A program made the translations under genes and the position numbers. The notes beneath the pieces were generated by a model that saw nothing but the letters and a program-made list of their open reading frames with translations, was not told the origin of the DNA and ran no database searches. A stretch of DNA of 64,000 nucleotides from Rs1 sp000416275 (lineage in GTDB: Bacteria > Pseudomonadota > Gammaproteobacteria > Pseudomonadales > Balneatricaceae), in contig OZ251574.1 of the NCBI GenBank assembly GCA_965243635.1, positions 310,001-374,000 of the forward strand, given 5' to 3'. Each line of letters starts with the position of its first letter. Position 1 is the first letter of the stretch. Shown piece by piece: positions 7,554-15,140 of this stretch.

Positions 7554-9337
7554 TCGCGGGTTGCGACTAACTATTTAAATGCCTCAAACCTCTTCACAGA
7601 AGCAAAAATATCACCTAAAAAAGCCATGGTAAGATAACCTTATCATTCGCTGCTATGACTTAAACCTTTGAAAAAACTCCCTACTTTACCTGATATTCCA
7701 GAAAGTGAACAAACTCCGGTAGTCAAAAGCTTACTACTGATAGTAGAGCAATGCTTTCAAAGTATTCAGCAGCAAGCCGAAGAGATCGAGCTGCTCAAAG
7801 ATGAAGTGCGCGTACTAAAAAAGCAGAAAAAACGGCCCACTTTCAAACCAAGTAACTTGGACAAAGAAACAGATAAATCGACGGGCGATGATTCAGTATC
7901 GACAGAAAACAAAAAGCGGCCAGGCTCAAAGAAACGCTCTAAAAATGTGAATCTAACTATCCATGACGATCAAGTGGTTCAACCGCAAGACGGTATCCCT
8001 CCAGGAGCTCGCTTTAAAGGATACCGGGATTTTATTGTTCAGGAGTTGGTTATTGGCACAAAAAACACCCGTTATCGTCTCGCCCGTTATGTCACACCAG
8101 ACGGCCAAACCCTCACCGCTAAATTACCTAAAGAATTGAACGGGCTGCATTACGGTCCTTATTTACTCAGCTATGTCCTTTATCAACACCATCACTGTCA
8201 TGTCACCCAACCTCTATTGCTAGAGCAACTGCGAGAATGGGGGATTGATATCTCCGCCGGTCAAATCAATCGCCTTTTATCCGAGGGAAAATCTCAATTT
8301 CATCAGGAAAAGAACGACATTTTAAAAGCGGGTTTAGCTTTGTCCGATTATGTCACTGTTGACGATTCAGGTGCTCGCCATAAAGGGGTCAACGGTTATG
8401 TCACTCAAATAGGCAACGAGTATTTTGCTTGGTTTGAATCGACAGGCTCTAAGAGTAGGGTTAATTTTTTGGAATTGCTCTGTGCGGGGGATAAAAGTTA
8501 TCGTATTAATCATCACGCTGAGTCTTACTGGGTAGATCAAAAATTACCGCATGTCCCACTAAAGCTTCTCTTAGAGAGTGGCTTGTCGCATTTTGCTAAT
8601 GCCCTGCGTTGGGAGGAGCATCTTGATGAGCAGGGAATCAACTCGGCGCGCCACCGTCGTATTGCGACGGAAGGCGCTTTACTTGGTAATGTGCAGCATC
8701 AAAACCGGTGCCAGAACTTAGTCATACTCAGTGACGGGGCGGGTCAGTTCAATATTCTGCAGCACGCATTGTGCTGGATTCATACTGAGCGTTTGGTACA
8801 CACAATGCTGCCGTTAAACGAATGGCACCGAGAGGATATAGCGAAAGTACGCGGTGAAATTTGGGATTTATATCGAGGCCTAAAAACGTATAAAGTCCAG
8901 CCAGGTTCCGATCAGAAAGCCGCGCTGGAGACTTTTTTTGACGAGATTTTTACGCAGCGAACACGTTATGAGTCTTTAAACCAATTGCTCAAGCGGATCT
9001 ACAAAAACAAAGCGAAATTACTGCGAGTATTAGCACGTCCTGAAATTCCCTTACATACCAATGGTAGTGAAACAGATATCAGGGATTTCGTAAAAAAGAG
9101 AAAGATCAGTGGAGGTACTCGCAGTGATGTTGGAAGAGAGTGCCGAGATACATTTTCCAGTCTAAAAAAGACTTGTCGAAAGCTTGGTGTGTCATTTTGG
9201 GACTATATATTGGATAGAAATTCTGGGATTGGGGATATCCCCCCATTGGCAGAATTAATTCGTCGAGAAGTAGCCGCTGACTAGGGCTTTAATTGGCGTA
9301 AGCTATAGTAGATTGCCCCGTGTTATTGAGAAGTTAC
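7391..9337 (+). mobile_element. IS66-family insertion sequence, copy 1 (1947 bp)
   Basis: Ends are inverted repeats starting GTAACTTCTCAATAAC (left, 7391) and ending GTTATTGAGAAGTTAC (right, 9337). The 8-bp target duplication ATCGACGC is at 7383-7390 and 9338-9345, which fits IS66-family behaviour. One large transposase gene is present and no tnpA/tnpB, so it is a short, tnpC-only member. It interrupts an rhs gene. A second copy of identical length is at 37679-39625. Confidence 0.92.
7668..9284 (+). CDS. tnpC: IS66-family transposase
   Basis: 538 residues from a TTG start (7668); no in-frame ATG is near. The order of parts fits IS66 TnpC: an N-terminal Leu/Lys-rich coiled region (EEIELLKDEVRVLKKQKKR), a basic linker, a Zn-finger-like segment, then the DDE core with VTVDDSGARHKG, LSDGAGQFNI and the C-terminal HTNGSETDIRDFVKKRKISG. 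It differs from the 37.7-39.3 kb copy at three positions I can see (L/R in ELLKDE, Q/R in KVQPGS, G/E in SGIGDI). It catalyses movement of its own element. Confidence 0.92.
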   Translation: MKKLPTLPDIPESEQTPVVKSLLLIVEQCFQSIQQQAEEIELLKDEVRVLKKQKKRPTFKPSNLDKETDKSTGDDSVSTENKKRPGSKKRSKNVNLTIHDDQVVQPQDGIPPGARFKGYRDFIVQELVIGTKNTRYRLARYVTPDGQTLTAKLPKELNGLHYGPYLLSYVLYQHHHCHVTQPLLLEQLREWGIDISAGQINRLLSEGKSQFHQEKNDILKAGLALSDYVTVDDSGARHKGVNGYVTQIGNEYFAWFESTGSKSRVNFLELLCAGDKSYRINHHAESYWVDQKLPHVPLKLLLESGLSHFANALRWEEHLDEQGINSARHRRIATEGALLGNVQHQNRCQNLVILSDGAGQFNILQHALCWIHTERLVHTMLPLNEWHREDIAKVRGEIWDLYRGLKTYKVQPGSDQKAALETFFDEIFTQRTRYESLNQLLKRIYKNKAKLLRVLARPEIPLHTNGSETDIRDFVKKRKISGGTRSDVGRECRDTFSSLKKTCRKLGVSFWDYILDRNSGIGDIPPLAELIRREVAAD

Positions 9338-9969
9338 ATCGACGCTGCCCAGCGCATCTTGATGTAAATAGCGGGTTTGTACGCCCTCGCGGTTGGATAC
9401 TATCTCTTCAGCAATGAGTTTCCCGCTGCGTAGATGTAGTGTTTTTGCTCTATTTTACCATCGCTGTAAACGGTCTTTTCGTAGGGGCCTAAGTAGTGAG
9501 TTTTATCGCCTTGGTGGTTGACTTTTTTGTAGCGAGCGCGATTAGGGCCGTAGTAAAACTTAGCTTCTCTGCCCGCTTGGGTGATGCTGGTAGGTTTGTT
9601 GTAGCTACTCCAGAGGTAATTGCGCCCGGCACCGCTTAGCATGTTGCCATTGAGGTCGTATAAATAGTCGTCACTGCCTGCGCGTGAGACGGCATGTACG
9701 CCAGCCCCTGTATAGTCGTAATTACCGACATCGGATTTGTATTGGATGTTGCCTAAGGTGTCATAGTTCAAGCTCTGGGCGCTGTTAAATGTAGTCGAGT
9801 GATATAAGCCGCTGCTGACATTGGCGGTAGTTAATCGGTCTAGGCGGTCGTAGTGGAAGTCTTCATGGATGTCGTTGATAAAATCATCGCGATAAGTGAC
9901 GTTGTTGTAGGCATCGTACTGGTACTCAAGATTGCGCATTGGCTCAATACTGAGTAAGCCGGTATGCAG
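9338..9969 (-). pseudogene. Rhs YD-repeat fragment, frameshifted and IS-split
   Basis: Continues the Rhs copy broken by IS66. It has the same YD repeats as the 3790-5684 gene (YQYDAYNNVTYRDDF, FHYDRLDRLTT) and matches it closely. One G is missing at about 9421 (GAGTTTCCCGC here, GAGTTTGCCCGC in the 4.9 kb copy), so the frame ends in NSLLKR at 9400. Rhs similarity stops abruptly at 9969-9970, where unrelated DNA begins. The upstream part of the gene is lost. Confidence 0.8.
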
Positions 9970-10089
9970 ATTGACGCTGACGATATATATGGAGCCTCTA
10001 AAGCAAACATACTACCTATACCTATAGGGTATAAAGCAGTTCTATGTGGCATTATTAGTGCTATACTGAGGTAGTTAAAGGAGGATATT
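9970..10089 (+). pseudogene. 3' end of an unidentified gene
   Basis: A frame open from the Rhs breakpoint reads IDADDIYGASKANILPIPIG and then a hydrophobic stretch, ending TAG at about 10073. It looks like the last 34 residues of a truncated protein. No family recognised. A strong ribosome site (AAAGGAGG) just downstream serves the next small frame, so the two may have formed an operon. Confidence 0.3.
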
Positions 10090-10248
10090 ATGGTGATCAG
10101 TAGACTGAAAAGAAGAATGGATAAAGCTAAGCTAATTAAAGCTGTTGCTAGCTCAAGTGCCATAGAAATTGGCATGTCCACCTGCGCTATAGAAACTAAA
10201 TTAAAGAGTAAAGTTGGTAAGTTTAAGCATTTAACTCTGGCAACTTAG
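10090..10248 (+). CDS. small basic protein, 52 residues
   Basis: ATG at 10090 is preceded by AAAGGAGGATATT, the best Shine-Dalgarno sequence in this part of the window. The product is Lys/Arg-rich at the start (MVISRLKRRMDKAKLIKAV) and contains two Cys/Met-bearing turns. It lies between the truncated Rhs copy and fic, on the opposite strand to both. It is not recognised; it could be the surviving second gene of a small two-gene unit. Confidence 0.4.
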   Translation: MVISRLKRRMDKAKLIKAVASSSAIEIGMSTCAIETKLKSKVGKFKHLTLAT

Positions 10249-10278
10249 ATTCACTTGGATGATAGGTCTAGAACCTTT

Positions 10279-10884
10279 TTATTTTAAACTATCACGAACT
10301 AAGCGCTCTATATGTTGATAATCTCCTGCAAAACCTGCTTGGATAGATTTAAAATAAAACTCTTTATTATCATCCCAAATCTCATAATTTAGAACATCAA
10401 AACCCGCCTGCACGGCAAATACATCCATCAATAAACGAGATAGTCGACCATTGCCCTCTCTATATGGGTGTATCAATATGAATTCCACATGGCTTTTAGC
10501 CATAAAAGTAATGATGTCCTCTTCATCCAGCTCTGCAAGACTTCCAAACATAGTAAGAAATTCGCACTGAAAGCCTTTTAGTAGCCTTGGAATTTGTTGA
10601 GCAGCAGCAAAGGAAAAACCGCCTTTGCTCATATTGACAGACCGATACTCTCCAGCCCATTCATAAACATTCCCTAGCCATTTTTTATGCCAGCTTGTAA
10701 TATCTACAACCGTCAGCTCCGTATAATCTTCACCAATAACTAGCTGATACAGCTTTATAAGCAATTCAGTTTCGGCTTCATTAATGTCATCGACCGTGAC
10801 AATAGCTAACTTATTCTTTAATACAGCACCATTAGAGTCAGGCTCAAACTCATCTTCAGTAGTAGTGATATTATATTTGGCCAT
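10279..10884 (-). CDS. fic: Fic/DOC-family protein, putative AMP transferase
   Basis: 201 residues. The catalytic loop HPYREGNGRLSR matches the Fic signature HxFx(D/E)GNGRxxR with Tyr replacing Phe, and includes the active-site His. Members usually transfer AMP from ATP to a hydroxyl on a target protein and often form toxin-antitoxin modules. The GxY-x-WAGEYRSVNMSKGG region before the loop is the usual beta-hairpin target-docking segment. An inhibitory (S/T)xxxE(G/N) helix is not obvious in this protein. Upstream a short open frame (10884-10985) overlaps its start and may be an antitoxin remnant. The target is unknown. Confidence 0.85.
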   Translation of the reverse strand: MAKYNITTTEDEFEPDSNGAVLKNKLAIVTVDDINEAETELLIKLYQLVIGEDYTELTVVDITSWHKKWLGNVYEWAGEYRSVNMSKGGFSFAAAQQIPRLLKGFQCEFLTMFGSLAELDEEDIITFMAKSHVEFILIHPYREGNGRLSRLLMDVFAVQAGFDVLNYEIWDDNKEFYFKSIQAGFAGDYQHIERLVRDSLK

Positions 10885-10985
10885 TACACTAACATCGCCT
10901 GAATGCGATCAGTGGTAAACTGAATATTGTTATCATCCAAAATACCTCTCTCGGTACGTATGTTTTGGTTCAGAGGTTCCTTAGG
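10884..10985 (-). pseudogene. possible remnant of a fic antitoxin gene
   Basis: A 33-codon open frame reads PKEPLNQNIRTERGIL, then DDNNIQFTTDRIQAMLV, and its TAA overlaps the ATG of fic (TAATGG). It has no ATG, only a TTG at 10940. The overlap is typical of antitoxin-toxin coupling. The frame is too short for a known antitoxin and is probably the 3' end of a lost gene. Confidence 0.3.
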
Positions 10986-11160
10986 TTAAGATATATTAAA
11001 TTGATCTTTATGTATAACTTGTGGCTCTAACTTTGCTGCATGTTCTTTTCAATAACATAAGTGGCTTGTTTCGACAGCGCTAGTGATCAAATGTTTTTTA
11101 ACATCAACTCAGGCTTTAATTTAAAACTAAAAATTATCATGCTCCAGGCCTTTTATTAAG

Positions 11161-11313
11161 ACCTGAATCCGTGACTTCAAAGTGAATACAGAGTGTAAGA
11201 TATTGGTTTTACAGTGGAATTGAAAAATCTTAGCTGCACCCGTAGGTTCAGCGGGCATTTTTCTAACCGCTGTAGAATCAATAGCTTGCGCTATGTGGTG
11301 CATTGAAGTCACT
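11161..11313 (-). repeat. MITE-A copy, main part (split by the IS110-type element)
   Basis: Starts ACCTGAATCCGTGACTTCA. Together with 12672-12680 it makes a 162-bp unit, the same length as the copy inside the chemoreceptor gene (36111-36272). A 3-bp target repeat AAG flanks the restored unit (11158-11160 and 12681-12683). Read on the minus strand it is open through its whole length, encoding a peptide nearly the same as that in the receptor (HHIAQAIDSTAVRKMPAEP). Not a gene by itself. Confidence 0.85.
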
Positions 11314-11557
11314 TATGTGGACTCCCCCTTGTCAACAGTAAAAATGTATTTCGAAGAATTTAATGCTTACTTATGTACGAGCTCTAATTGAGTAGCGAAC
11401 CCAGGCTCTTTGATATTTACGCGAACGGACGATCAATTCTGAATGTCGAGTTCTAAATTTGTCGTGCTTTAGACTCTTAGTGACTTACTGATTTTATCCG
11501 CTGATTTTTATCTTCGATTTAGCATTTTTATTGTTTAACCCTTTGTGCGTTACTCTA
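11314..11557 (-). ncRNA. candidate guide (bridge/seek) RNA region of the IS110-type element
   Basis: This 244-bp non-coding end lies downstream of the transposase, where IS1111-group elements encode their guide RNA. At 11479-11493 the plus strand reads AGTGACTT then ACTGATT, matching the two halves of the MITE-A target (one half per strand, both including the core). At 11361-11376 it has TAATG then CTTATGT, matching the element's own right and left ends at the circle junction, in the same arrangement. The strand and exact ends of any transcript are not known. Confidence 0.55.
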
Positions 11558-12595
11558 TTAACCAGCAATAAGTTCCGCTTTGTATTCCGTATCTTTCGTT
11601 AGCATGGCGAACGCTGTTCGTATCGTTTTATTTGCCAGTGCAACAGCAGCGCAGCGTTGCCCTCTTCTTTTTACTAACTCTTGGACCCATGCTTCTTTTT
11701 TAGTAACAGCAGGCCTCTTTACCATTTGCCGTACCGCCGACATCGCTCCTAGAATCAACTGACTTCGCAGTTTACTGTTCTTAGATGATTTTCCGATCGA
11801 ACCGAGTTTAACCTTTCCTCCTGATGAATGCTGGATAGGCGTGACACCTATGCATGCAGAGGCATCTTTACCTTTTTTGAAAACGCCCAAATCACAACAC
11901 CCTAAAGCAACATACAGATTGATCGCATTGATAACCCCTACACCTTCGAGTTTGAGTAGCCTTTTACATTCTGCATGTTGCTCAATCGAGTTAAGCAAAC
12001 AGCGGTTGTAAGCATCGAGAGACTGTTTAATCACCAAACATTGTTGCCAAGCGACATTAAGGGCTTCTCTGAACTCATGAGTAAGGTTGTTTTCAGCATC
12101 TTCTAATGTACTTTTTATTAAAGCTCCTAGGCCACGAGTTTTGTAAGAAGCTTTAATATTAAACTCTGCCAATAACGCTGAGATTTGGTTCAGTAAAGCG
12201 GTGTGTTGTTTATCAGCAAGATCTCTGAAACGGTTAATGGACTGCAGTTGTTGCTGTTCCATTGACTTTCCAGAGATGTATTTAACATCCGGTAAGAAAG
12301 TGGTTTGGACAATAGCCAATGCATCATTCGCATCCGTTTTTTGATTTTGTCTGACGAGAGAGACAAGCTTAGCACTTACAAGGCGTGCATCATGGCCCGC
12401 CTTGCGAGCTGCTTGCAGCCAATAGTTAGACATACCGCAAGCTTCAAAAACAATAAAAGTGGGTTTAAAGCACACTAGCCAGAGAGAGAACTCAGCCGTT
12501 GTCATTTCTGTATTAGATATGACCTTATGGTTGCTGTAGATACAAACTTGAATTACATCTTTTGCTAAATCAACGCCAACTCTAGTATTATGCAT
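11558..12595 (-). CDS. IS110-family transposase
   Basis: 345 residues from the ATG at 12595; the open frame extends upstream to 12817 but crosses the IS end. The N-terminal DEDD/RuvC-like domain has VGVDLAKD, a Glu in VFEACG and KTDANDA, giving the four acidic residues. The C-terminal Transposase_20 part has LEGVGVINAINLY and ACIGVTPIQHSSGGK with the conserved Ser pair. Length and motif order fit the family. It acts with a guide RNA that pairs to donor and target DNA; see the adjacent non-coding region. Confidence 0.93.
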   Translation of the reverse strand: MHNTRVGVDLAKDVIQVCIYSNHKVISNTEMTTAEFSLWLVCFKPTFIVFEACGMSNYWLQAARKAGHDARLVSAKLVSLVRQNQKTDANDALAIVQTTFLPDVKYISGKSMEQQQLQSINRFRDLADKQHTALLNQISALLAEFNIKASYKTRGLGALIKSTLEDAENNLTHEFREALNVAWQQCLVIKQSLDAYNRCLLNSIEQHAECKRLLKLEGVGVINAINLYVALGCCDLGVFKKGKDASACIGVTPIQHSSGGKVKLGSIGKSSKNSKLRSQLILGAMSAVRQMVKRPAVTKKEAWVQELVKRRGQRCAAVALANKTIRTAFAMLTKDTEYKAELIAG

Positions 12596-12671
12596 TTTCG
12601 GACTCCCAATATTTTTGTGTCGTAACTTGAATATTACTCCACATGTTCGGTGTGGGGGAGTCCCATTATCT

Positions 12672-12680
12672 GATTCAGGT
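12672..12680 (-). repeat. MITE-A, outer 9 bp separated by the IS110-type element
   Basis: GATTCAGGT completes the terminal inverted repeat of the MITE at 11161-11313. It is followed by AAG, the 3-bp duplication found at the other end. Confidence 0.8.
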
Positions 12681-12689
12681 AAGAACGAA

Positions 12690-12745
12690 GAACCGAGGTC
12701 TTGGCTTTGGACTTTGGGGCAAAAAGCAAGACAAGGCCCCGACCA
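12690..12745. repeat. possible degenerate REP-like palindrome
   Basis: GAGGTCTTGGCTTTGG and CAAAAAGCAAGACAAGGC face each other around a short centre and recall the GGTCTTGTCTTTTG arms of the REP-like elements at 1-6 kb. Similarity is partial. It lies just outside the MITE-A copy. Confidence 0.3.
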
Positions 12746-12950
12746 TTGCTGTTCCTGATTGACCATCATACTCCGCTCAACTTGGCGACCATCTAACAAA
12801 GTATTTAATTTCAACAAGTTAAGAAGTTGTAATATGTTTCTATGATTTAATAATGGTTTAGATTATGGCCAAGTCAGATATTTGTAAATTTTTTTACTTT
12901 AGGCCAGTCTGTAAAGACGCAGTGCTAATCAGCTAGTGTTTTGTTTTTCC

Positions 12951-13041
12951 TCTGTGCAGCGCAGCGCCTCTGTGCCCTCTGTGGTGAAAAAATCTTTAAA
13001 GGATTGGTTTTACCACAGAGGACACAGAGAGCACAGAGAAG
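12951..13041. repeat. CCACAGAGG-type inverted repeat
   Basis: The arms CTCTGTGCCCTCTGTGGT and ACCACAGAGGACACAGAG flank about 30 bp. This kind of intergenic palindrome is found scattered in many bacterial genomes. It lies downstream of yicC and may also act in transcript termination. Confidence 0.7.
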
Positions 13042-13118
13042 AGATTAAAAGCATCTTTTGCTATGGCGGAGACACAGGGCTAATCAGGTTGCTGTTTGTA
13101 AAATCCGCACTGCTGATA

Positions 13119-13982
13119 CTACTCGATATTCTGGATCTGCTCGCGCATCTGTTCAATTAATACTTTTAATTCTACCGCGCTATTGGTGGTTTCAACGACT
13201 ATCGATTTTGAGGATAGGGTGTTGGCTTCGCGGTTTAGTTCTTGCATTAAAAAGTCTAGTCGGCGTCCGACGGTGCCCGGTTGTTGCAGTATGTGGGCGA
13301 CTGCTTGAAGGTGGGTGTCTAAGCGGTCTAGCTCTTCTGCGACGTCGGCTTTTTGGGTTAGCAATACTATTTCTTGCTCAATTCGAAGTGGGTCGACTTC
13401 CAGCGCTAGGTCGGTGATTTTGCCGATCAGTAAGTGGCGTTGTTTGGCTAGGATCTCGGGCATTTTTTGGCGGACATCTGCGACGACTAAACCCATGCTG
13501 GTTAATCTTTGGTTGATTAATTCAGCGAGTTCTCTGCCCTCGCGAGCGCGGCCTTCAATAAGGTCGTCTAGCGCCGTTGAGAAGAGTGCCAAGGCTTGTT
13601 TTTTGACGCTGGCCATGTCCAGTTTTGCGTCTTGCATGACGCCTGGCCAGCGCAGTATTTCTAAGCTGTCGATGGGCAATGGGTTGTCGCTCAGTGCGGC
13701 TAGTTGTTGGGCGGCGTCAATTAGTTGCCTGGCACGCTCTGTATCAATTTGAATGCCCTGCTGTTTTTGCTCTACCTCAAAGCGTAAGCTGCAGTCGATT
13801 TTGCCACGGCTGAGTTTTTTTCGCAGTAAGTCGCGTAGTGCGGGTTCTAAATCTCGAAAGCTTTCTGGGATGCGTAAATGGGGCTCCGGATAGCGTTGAT
13901 TGACTGATCTTATCTCCCAGGTTAGCCCACCCCAGCTCTGTTGTGACTCTTGACGGGCAAAAGCTGTCATACTGCGTGTCAT
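13119..13982 (-). CDS. yicC: YicC-family endoribonuclease
   Basis: 287 residues from ATG 13982, which has GAGA upstream; a TTG three codons earlier is less likely. The length equals the E. coli protein as I recall it. MTRSMTAFARQE is the family N-terminus, and the C-terminal half has the DUF1732 pattern (RIEQEIVLLTQKADVAEELDRL, GRRLDFLMQELNREANTL, VVETTNSAVELKVLIEQMREQIQNIE). Family members cut RNA endonucleolytically and affect mRNA and small RNA turnover. It is divergent from rph, an arrangement common in gammaproteobacteria. Confidence 0.93.
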   Translation of the reverse strand: MTRSMTAFARQESQQSWGGLTWEIRSVNQRYPEPHLRIPESFRDLEPALRDLLRKKLSRGKIDCSLRFEVEQKQQGIQIDTERARQLIDAAQQLAALSDNPLPIDSLEILRWPGVMQDAKLDMASVKKQALALFSTALDDLIEGRAREGRELAELINQRLTSMGLVVADVRQKMPEILAKQRHLLIGKITDLALEVDPLRIEQEIVLLTQKADVAEELDRLDTHLQAVAHILQQPGTVGRRLDFLMQELNREANTLSSKSIVVETTNSAVELKVLIEQMREQIQNIE

Positions 13983-14123
13983 ATGCTTCAATCTCGATTA
14001 GAATTAGCAGATAGTTTATCAGCATGCTGTTTTTAGCTCTATGCTGTGCGCTCAGAATGTTTTGATTTTGATCATCTCTGGTCGCAATTCACCATTTTTT
14101 TTAATTTTTAAGGTTATATTTTC

Positions 14124-14894
14124 ATGAGTAAGTCTATTTCTGATCAACTTCTAACGTTAGGTGTGGTCTCGCATCGACCTAGTGGTCGTGAACTCGATCA
14201 GTTACGCGAGATTAAGTTTACCCGTCATTTTACCAAGCACGCCGAAGGTTCGGTTTTAGTGGAGTTTGGCGATACCAAAGTTTTATGTACCGCGACGGTT
14301 GAACGTGGCGTGCCGCGTTTTTTACGCGGTTCTGGCTCGGGTTGGGTGACGGCGGAATACGGGATGTTACCGCGCTCGACTAATACTCGAAATGGTCGTG
14401 AAGCTAGTCGCGGCAAGCAAACCGGCCGCACTGTGGAAATTCAGCGCTTGATCGGTCGCTCTTTGCGGGCGGCTTTAGATCTTAAAAAGTTGGGTGAAAA
14501 TACCATTACTATCGACTGTGATGTTTTACAAGCGGACGGTGGCACGCGCACTGCCTCTATCACCGGCGCATGTGTCGCGCTGATTGATGCGATTAGCTTT
14601 TTAAAGAAAGACAAGCACGGCGCTTTAAAAGGCGATCCTTTGAAGTGTATGATTGCCGCTATTTCTGTGGGTATCTATAAGGGCGAAGCGGTCTTGGATT
14701 TGGATTATGCTGAAGATTCCGATGCTGAAACTGACATGAATGTGGTGATGACTGGCGCCGGTGGCTTTATTGAGGTGCAAGGTACTGCAGAAGGGGCGCC
14801 GTACAGTAAAGAGGAGTTAGATAAAATGTTGGCTTTAGCCGATCAGGGGATTAAAGCCATTATCGCTAAGCAGAAGGCGGCACTAGCTAGTTAG
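14124..14894 (+). CDS. rph: ribonuclease PH
   Basis: 256 residues. Phosphorolytic 3'-5' exoribonuclease for tRNA 3' ends. Signature segments are RPSGRELDQLREIKFTRHFT, GSVLVEFGDTKVLCTATVERGVPRF, EYGMLPRSTNTR, QRLIGRSLRAA, DCDVLQADGGTRTASI and the C-terminal MNVVMTGAGGFIEVQGTAE. The ATG gives about 17 residues more than the usual start near HRPSGR; a GTG in VVSHRP (14162) is an alternative. It shares the intergenic region with yicC, and a strong terminator lies downstream at 15094. Confidence 0.96.
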   Translation: MSKSISDQLLTLGVVSHRPSGRELDQLREIKFTRHFTKHAEGSVLVEFGDTKVLCTATVERGVPRFLRGSGSGWVTAEYGMLPRSTNTRNGREASRGKQTGRTVEIQRLIGRSLRAALDLKKLGENTITIDCDVLQADGGTRTASITGACVALIDAISFLKKDKHGALKGDPLKCMIAAISVGIYKGEAVLDLDYAEDSDAETDMNVVMTGAGGFIEVQGTAEGAPYSKEELDKMLALADQGIKAIIAKQKAALAS

Positions 14895-14902
14895 TTATTA
14901 GC

Positions 14903-15066
14903 AGGGACCTCTGCATAACTACTACGCTCGGTAATACGGCGTTAAAAACCGGCTCAATATGCTCATTTACACCTGTAATACCCATAAACAGGGGTACACT
15001 GACTCCGCTATCTCGCCGGTTTTTGCCTTGTCTTACCTTCGCTCGCAACGTTATGCAGAGGTCTCT
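14903..15066. repeat. MITE-C: 164-bp inverted-repeat element
   Basis: Termini AGGGACCTCTGCATAAC and GTTATGCAGAGGTCTCT are 17-bp inverted repeats with one mismatch. A 3-bp duplication AGC flanks it (14900-14902 and 15067-15069). The inside also pairs (AAAAACCGGC with GCCGGTTTTT), so the transcript would fold into one long hairpin. A related end (CCTCTGCATAACTTGGGG) occurs at 30663-30680. Confidence 0.8.
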
Positions 15067-15093
15067 AGCAATTAATAATGTTGCTACATTACT

Positions 15094-15120
15094 AAAAAAG
15101 ACGCTGTAGCGTCTTTTTTT
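15094..15120. terminator. bidirectional intrinsic terminator between rph and crc
   Basis: AAAAAAGACGCT and AGCGTCTTTTTTT form a perfect stem with A and T runs on both sides, serving the convergent rph and crc genes. Confidence 0.85.
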
Positions 15121-15140
15121 GGTCTTGGCGTTAATAGTAT

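Larger units (their letters stand above)
11314..12671 (-). mobile_element. IS110-family (IS1111-type) insertion sequence
   Basis: Flanks reconstitute a perfect MITE-A terminal repeat (TGAAGTCACT + GATTCAGGT) with a shared CT dinucleotide at both edges (11312-11313 and 12670-12671). There is no longer target duplication. Subterminal inverted repeats GGACTCCCCC (11319-11328) and GGGGGAGTCC (12654-12663) lie 5-6 bp inside the ends, a hallmark of the IS1111 group. The element holds one transposase gene, 74 bp of upstream DNA and a 244-bp non-coding 3' end. Confidence 0.9.

Noticed and set aside
9840..10181. 113-codon minus frame across the Rhs breakpoint
   Set aside because: Shifted reading of rhs DNA joined to the foreign insert; the ending TTSLIAMILSTTSMKTSTTTA also appears as a shadow at 5.35 kb.
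11127..11312. 61-codon frame MTSMHHIAQA... that looks like a small gene
   Set aside because: It is the open frame of a MITE-A copy, not a free-standing gene; the same peptide is in the receptor gene at 36.1 kb.
13058..13752. Plus-strand frames of 119 and 145 codons over yicC
   Set aside because: Antisense shadows of the clearly conserved YicC protein.
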